16,704 bases of DNA from Desulfobacula sp. (lineage in GTDB: Bacteria; Desulfobacterota; Desulfobacteria; Desulfobacterales; Desulfobacteraceae), in contig JAQICW010000264.1 of the NCBI GenBank assembly GCA_027858355.1, positions 1 to 16,704 on the forward strand, given 5' to 3'. Position 1 is the first letter of the stretch. The number at the start of each line of letters is the position of its first letter. The notes under the pieces are model-generated. The model saw only the letters and a list, made by a program, of their open reading frames with translations, was not told where the DNA came from and did not search any database. The position numbers and the translations under genes were made by a program. Below, piece by piece: positions 16,487 through 16,704 of the stretch.

Positions 16487-16702
16487 TCATGTTTCCACAT
16501 TAATCTCTATAATATATAGATCACATTTTAGCAGAGCTTGAAAAATTCCTCTCCCGGTGACTGAACAAAAATTATCTCTATCTCCAATTATGTTGCCAGT
16601 TTGTTTTGTTGCGAGTTTTTTTTCTAATATCTTTTTAAAAAGATGTATTTTCTTTGGATTTAATTCTTTTACTTTTTGACAGATAGTACGTAATGAGTTG
16701 TC
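16487..16702 (-). CDS. 3' end of an unidentified minus-strand gene (partial)
   Basis: One minus-strand frame stays open from the window edge for 71 codons and ends with TGA at 16487-16489. The other two minus frames at the edge hit stops early. The peptide is Lys-rich at first (KVKELNPKKIHLFKKILEKK), then GNIIGDRDNFCSVTGRGIF, and ends with alternating hydrophobic residues (LYIIEINVET). It looks like a plausible protein C-terminus, but I recognise no family. The gene would be transcribed in the same direction as the CheX/receiver gene, with about 430 bases between them. The frame could be open by chance in this AT-rich sequence. Confidence 0.4.
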   Translation of the reverse strand, partial: DNSLRTICQKVKELNPKKIHLFKKILEKKLATKQTGNIIGDRDNFCSVTGRGIFQALLKCDLYIIEINVET

Positions 16703-16704
16703 GT

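Overview
The window looks like part of the chromosome of an anaerobic, AT-rich, sulfate-reducing-type Desulfobacterota (delta-proteobacterial) bacterium. This is inferred from three things: a periplasmic Tat-exported [NiFe] hydrogenase, a chemoreceptor with a c-type heme motif, and a long hybrid CheA. No rRNA, tRNA or CRISPR array is visible, and the species cannot be named from the sequence.

Layout. (1) 1-1800, minus strand: a decayed IS110-family insertion sequence. Its transposase is split by a frameshift, and a long hairpin upstream of the gene could be part of the element's guide (bridge) RNA. (2) 1800-2379: non-coding, with one hairpin and a weak promoter candidate. (3) 2380-5486, plus strand: a helix-turn-helix/receiver response regulator, then the large and small subunits of a [NiFe] hydrogenase. 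(4) 5701-15022, plus strand: a complete chemosensory cluster in the order MCP, CheY-like, heme-c MCP, hybrid CheA, CheW, CheB, CheR. (5) 15169-16050, minus strand: a CheX-like/receiver fusion convergent with cheR, with a strong hairpin between the two. (6) 16051-16704: mostly non-coding, with an orphan terminator and the 3' end of an unidentified minus-strand gene running off the edge.

How the genes may work together. The cluster places a periplasmic hydrogenase beside a chemosensory array. One receptor carries a periplasmic CxxCH heme-binding motif; the other has almost no periplasmic domain. The hydrogenase large subunit ends exactly at the last active-site histidine, without the usual cleaved C-terminal tail, as in H2-sensing and a few other hydrogenases. 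The small subunit nevertheless has a Tat signal. The most interesting reading is an H2- or redox-sensing pathway: the hydrogenase oxidises H2 in the periplasm, the heme-c receptor reads H2-derived electrons or redox state, and CheA passes the signal to receiver proteins. Outputs could be motility (CheY) or transcription (the HTH/receiver protein just upstream of the hydrogenase). The gene content and motifs are seen directly. The functional link is inference from gene neighbourhood.
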